DNA of 6,127 bases from Acidobacteriaceae bacterium (lineage in GTDB: Bacteria; Acidobacteriota; Terriglobia; Terriglobales; SbA1). Position 1 is the stretch's first letter. Each line of letters opens with the position of its first letter. Under the pieces are notes generated by a model. That model made no database searches. It was not told the DNA's origin and saw only the letters and a list, made by a program, of their open reading frames with translations. The stretch is taken from the NCBI GenBank assembly GCA_019237515.1, contig JAFAGX010000022.1, positions 1-6,127 on the forward strand, given 5' to 3'. The position numbers and the translations under genes are program-made. Below are positions 5,853 to 6,127 of this stretch, piece after piece.

Positions 5853-5905
5853 GCACTACCTTGACATGGTAGGGGTCACAGGTTCGATCCCTGTCGCGCC
5901 CACCA
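5853..5905 (+). other. att site: 3' part of tRNA-Val(GAC)
   Basis: The sequence holds an anticodon stem-loop CTACC-TTGACAT-GGTAG (5856-5872) with anticodon GAC (valine). It continues with a 5-nt variable region, a T-arm ACAGG-TTCGATC-CCTGT (5878-5894), the 3' acceptor strand CGCGCCC (5895-5901), discriminator A and CCA (5903-5905). No matching GGGCGCG acceptor strand or D-arm is found upstream, so this is not a complete tRNA. A partial tRNA 3' end directly beyond an integrase is the usual mark of an element inserted in a tRNA gene. The intact tRNA-Val would be expected at the other end of the element, outside the window to the left. Confidence 0.85.
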
Positions 5906-6127
5906 TCGAAAGCTCAATAAATCTTCTGTTTCCAGGTTTGTTCGGCGCGGTGAGCAATGCGCGGGCAGAATGTCCGCGCAAGGTTCACCGCCGTAGATTG
6001 AGCGCGCCGTGCGCTCAAATTCGCATGAGAAAGGACGTGATCGAGGAGAGCACCGGTGCTTCATGTCTGGCATGCTAAGATCGTCACGCTCGTGCGCGAT
6101 GCGTGCAATTCGATGGATCGCAGATCA
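5906..6127. other. Right flank, no credible gene, two hairpins
   Basis: This 222-bp stretch beyond the tRNA remnant is probably the neighbouring chromosome or another element. It carries a two-tier dyad (GCGGTGA 5947-5953 with TCACCGC 5985-5991, enclosing TGCGCGG 5958-5964 with CCGCGCA 5974-5980). A second hairpin pairs TTGAGCGC 5998-6005 with GCGCTCAA 6011-6018. No T-run follows either, and no gene is recognised. Confidence 0.5.

Noticed and set aside
4606..5856. 416-codon minus-strand open frame opposite the integrase
   Set aside because: It is rich in Pro, Arg, Val and Ala with no domain, as expected for the shadow of a GC-rich gene, and the integrase on the other strand has all its catalytic residues.
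5830..5905. A complete tRNA-Val gene
   Set aside because: The acceptor 3' strand CGCGCCC has no GGGCGCG partner at the right distance and no D-arm is visible, so only the 3' portion is present.
5876..6073. Minus-strand frame ending RWWARQGSNL
   Set aside because: The WARQGSNL ending is the well-known false protein produced by reading the 3' end of a tRNA gene in reverse; the tRNA remnant explains it.
1..6127. CRISPR array, rRNA genes or a riboswitch
   Set aside because: No regularly spaced long repeats, no rRNA beyond the 14-nt match to the 16S end, and no recognisable riboswitch core were found on reading both strands.

Overview
The window looks like accessory DNA from an alphaproteobacterium, most likely a Rhizobiales member such as Bradyrhizobium. 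This is inferred from moderate-to-high GC, the type of hypothetical genes, and a tRNA-Val(GAC) 3' end used as an integration site. It has the texture of the edge of an integrative element or genomic island: a tyrosine recombinase next to a partial tRNA, several broken genes, and spacers with little coding. No complete, recognised metabolic pathway is present.

Layout. Positions 1-52 hold the last codons of a possible plus-strand gene, perhaps a transposase tail. A strong 18-bp palindrome at 123-140 separates it from a convergent minus-strand gene (145-645). That gene encodes a small protein with an HxH motif like that of HUH/Rep-type replication proteins, and it looks C-terminally shortened. 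Positions 646-953 are non-coding and carry an octamer array of the motif TTCAYACN. Positions 954 to about 1144 encode the N-terminus of an alpha/beta hydrolase that breaks off just after its HGFPEF motif; the following 290 bp hold no credible gene. On the minus strand, 1435-3190 encodes a DUF927-type P-loop ATPase (primase/helicase-like accessory) split by a one-base frameshift near 2179. A 43-residue ORF (3183-3314) overlaps its start in the classical ATGTCTGA arrangement. About 460 bp without a gene follow. A lysine/arginine-rich hypothetical gene (3774-4316, minus) comes next, then a 239-bp divergent regulatory region.

Right end. A plus-strand pair at 4556-5775 encodes a MerR/excisionase-like helix-turn-helix protein and a tyrosine site-specific recombinase that begins inside it. 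The integrase is clearly more GC-rich than the DNA to its left. It stops about 77 bp before the 3' portion of a tRNA-Val(GAC) gene (about 5853-5905), which lacks its 5' half. This is best read as an att site marking one end of an element that extends leftwards. The right flank (5906-6127) has no credible gene but contains two neat hairpins.

How it fits together (inference): the HTH/integrase pair would control integration and excision at tRNA-Val. The HxH-motif protein and the DUF927 ATPase look like remnants of a replication or mobilisation module. The truncated hydrolase, frameshifted ATPase and shortened HUH-like gene suggest an island in decay. The least explained signals are the recurring TTCAYACN repeats at three loci, the 14-nt match to the 16S rRNA 3' end next to the small coupled ORF, and the paired GTCTTGAGACGGT repeats before the HTH gene.
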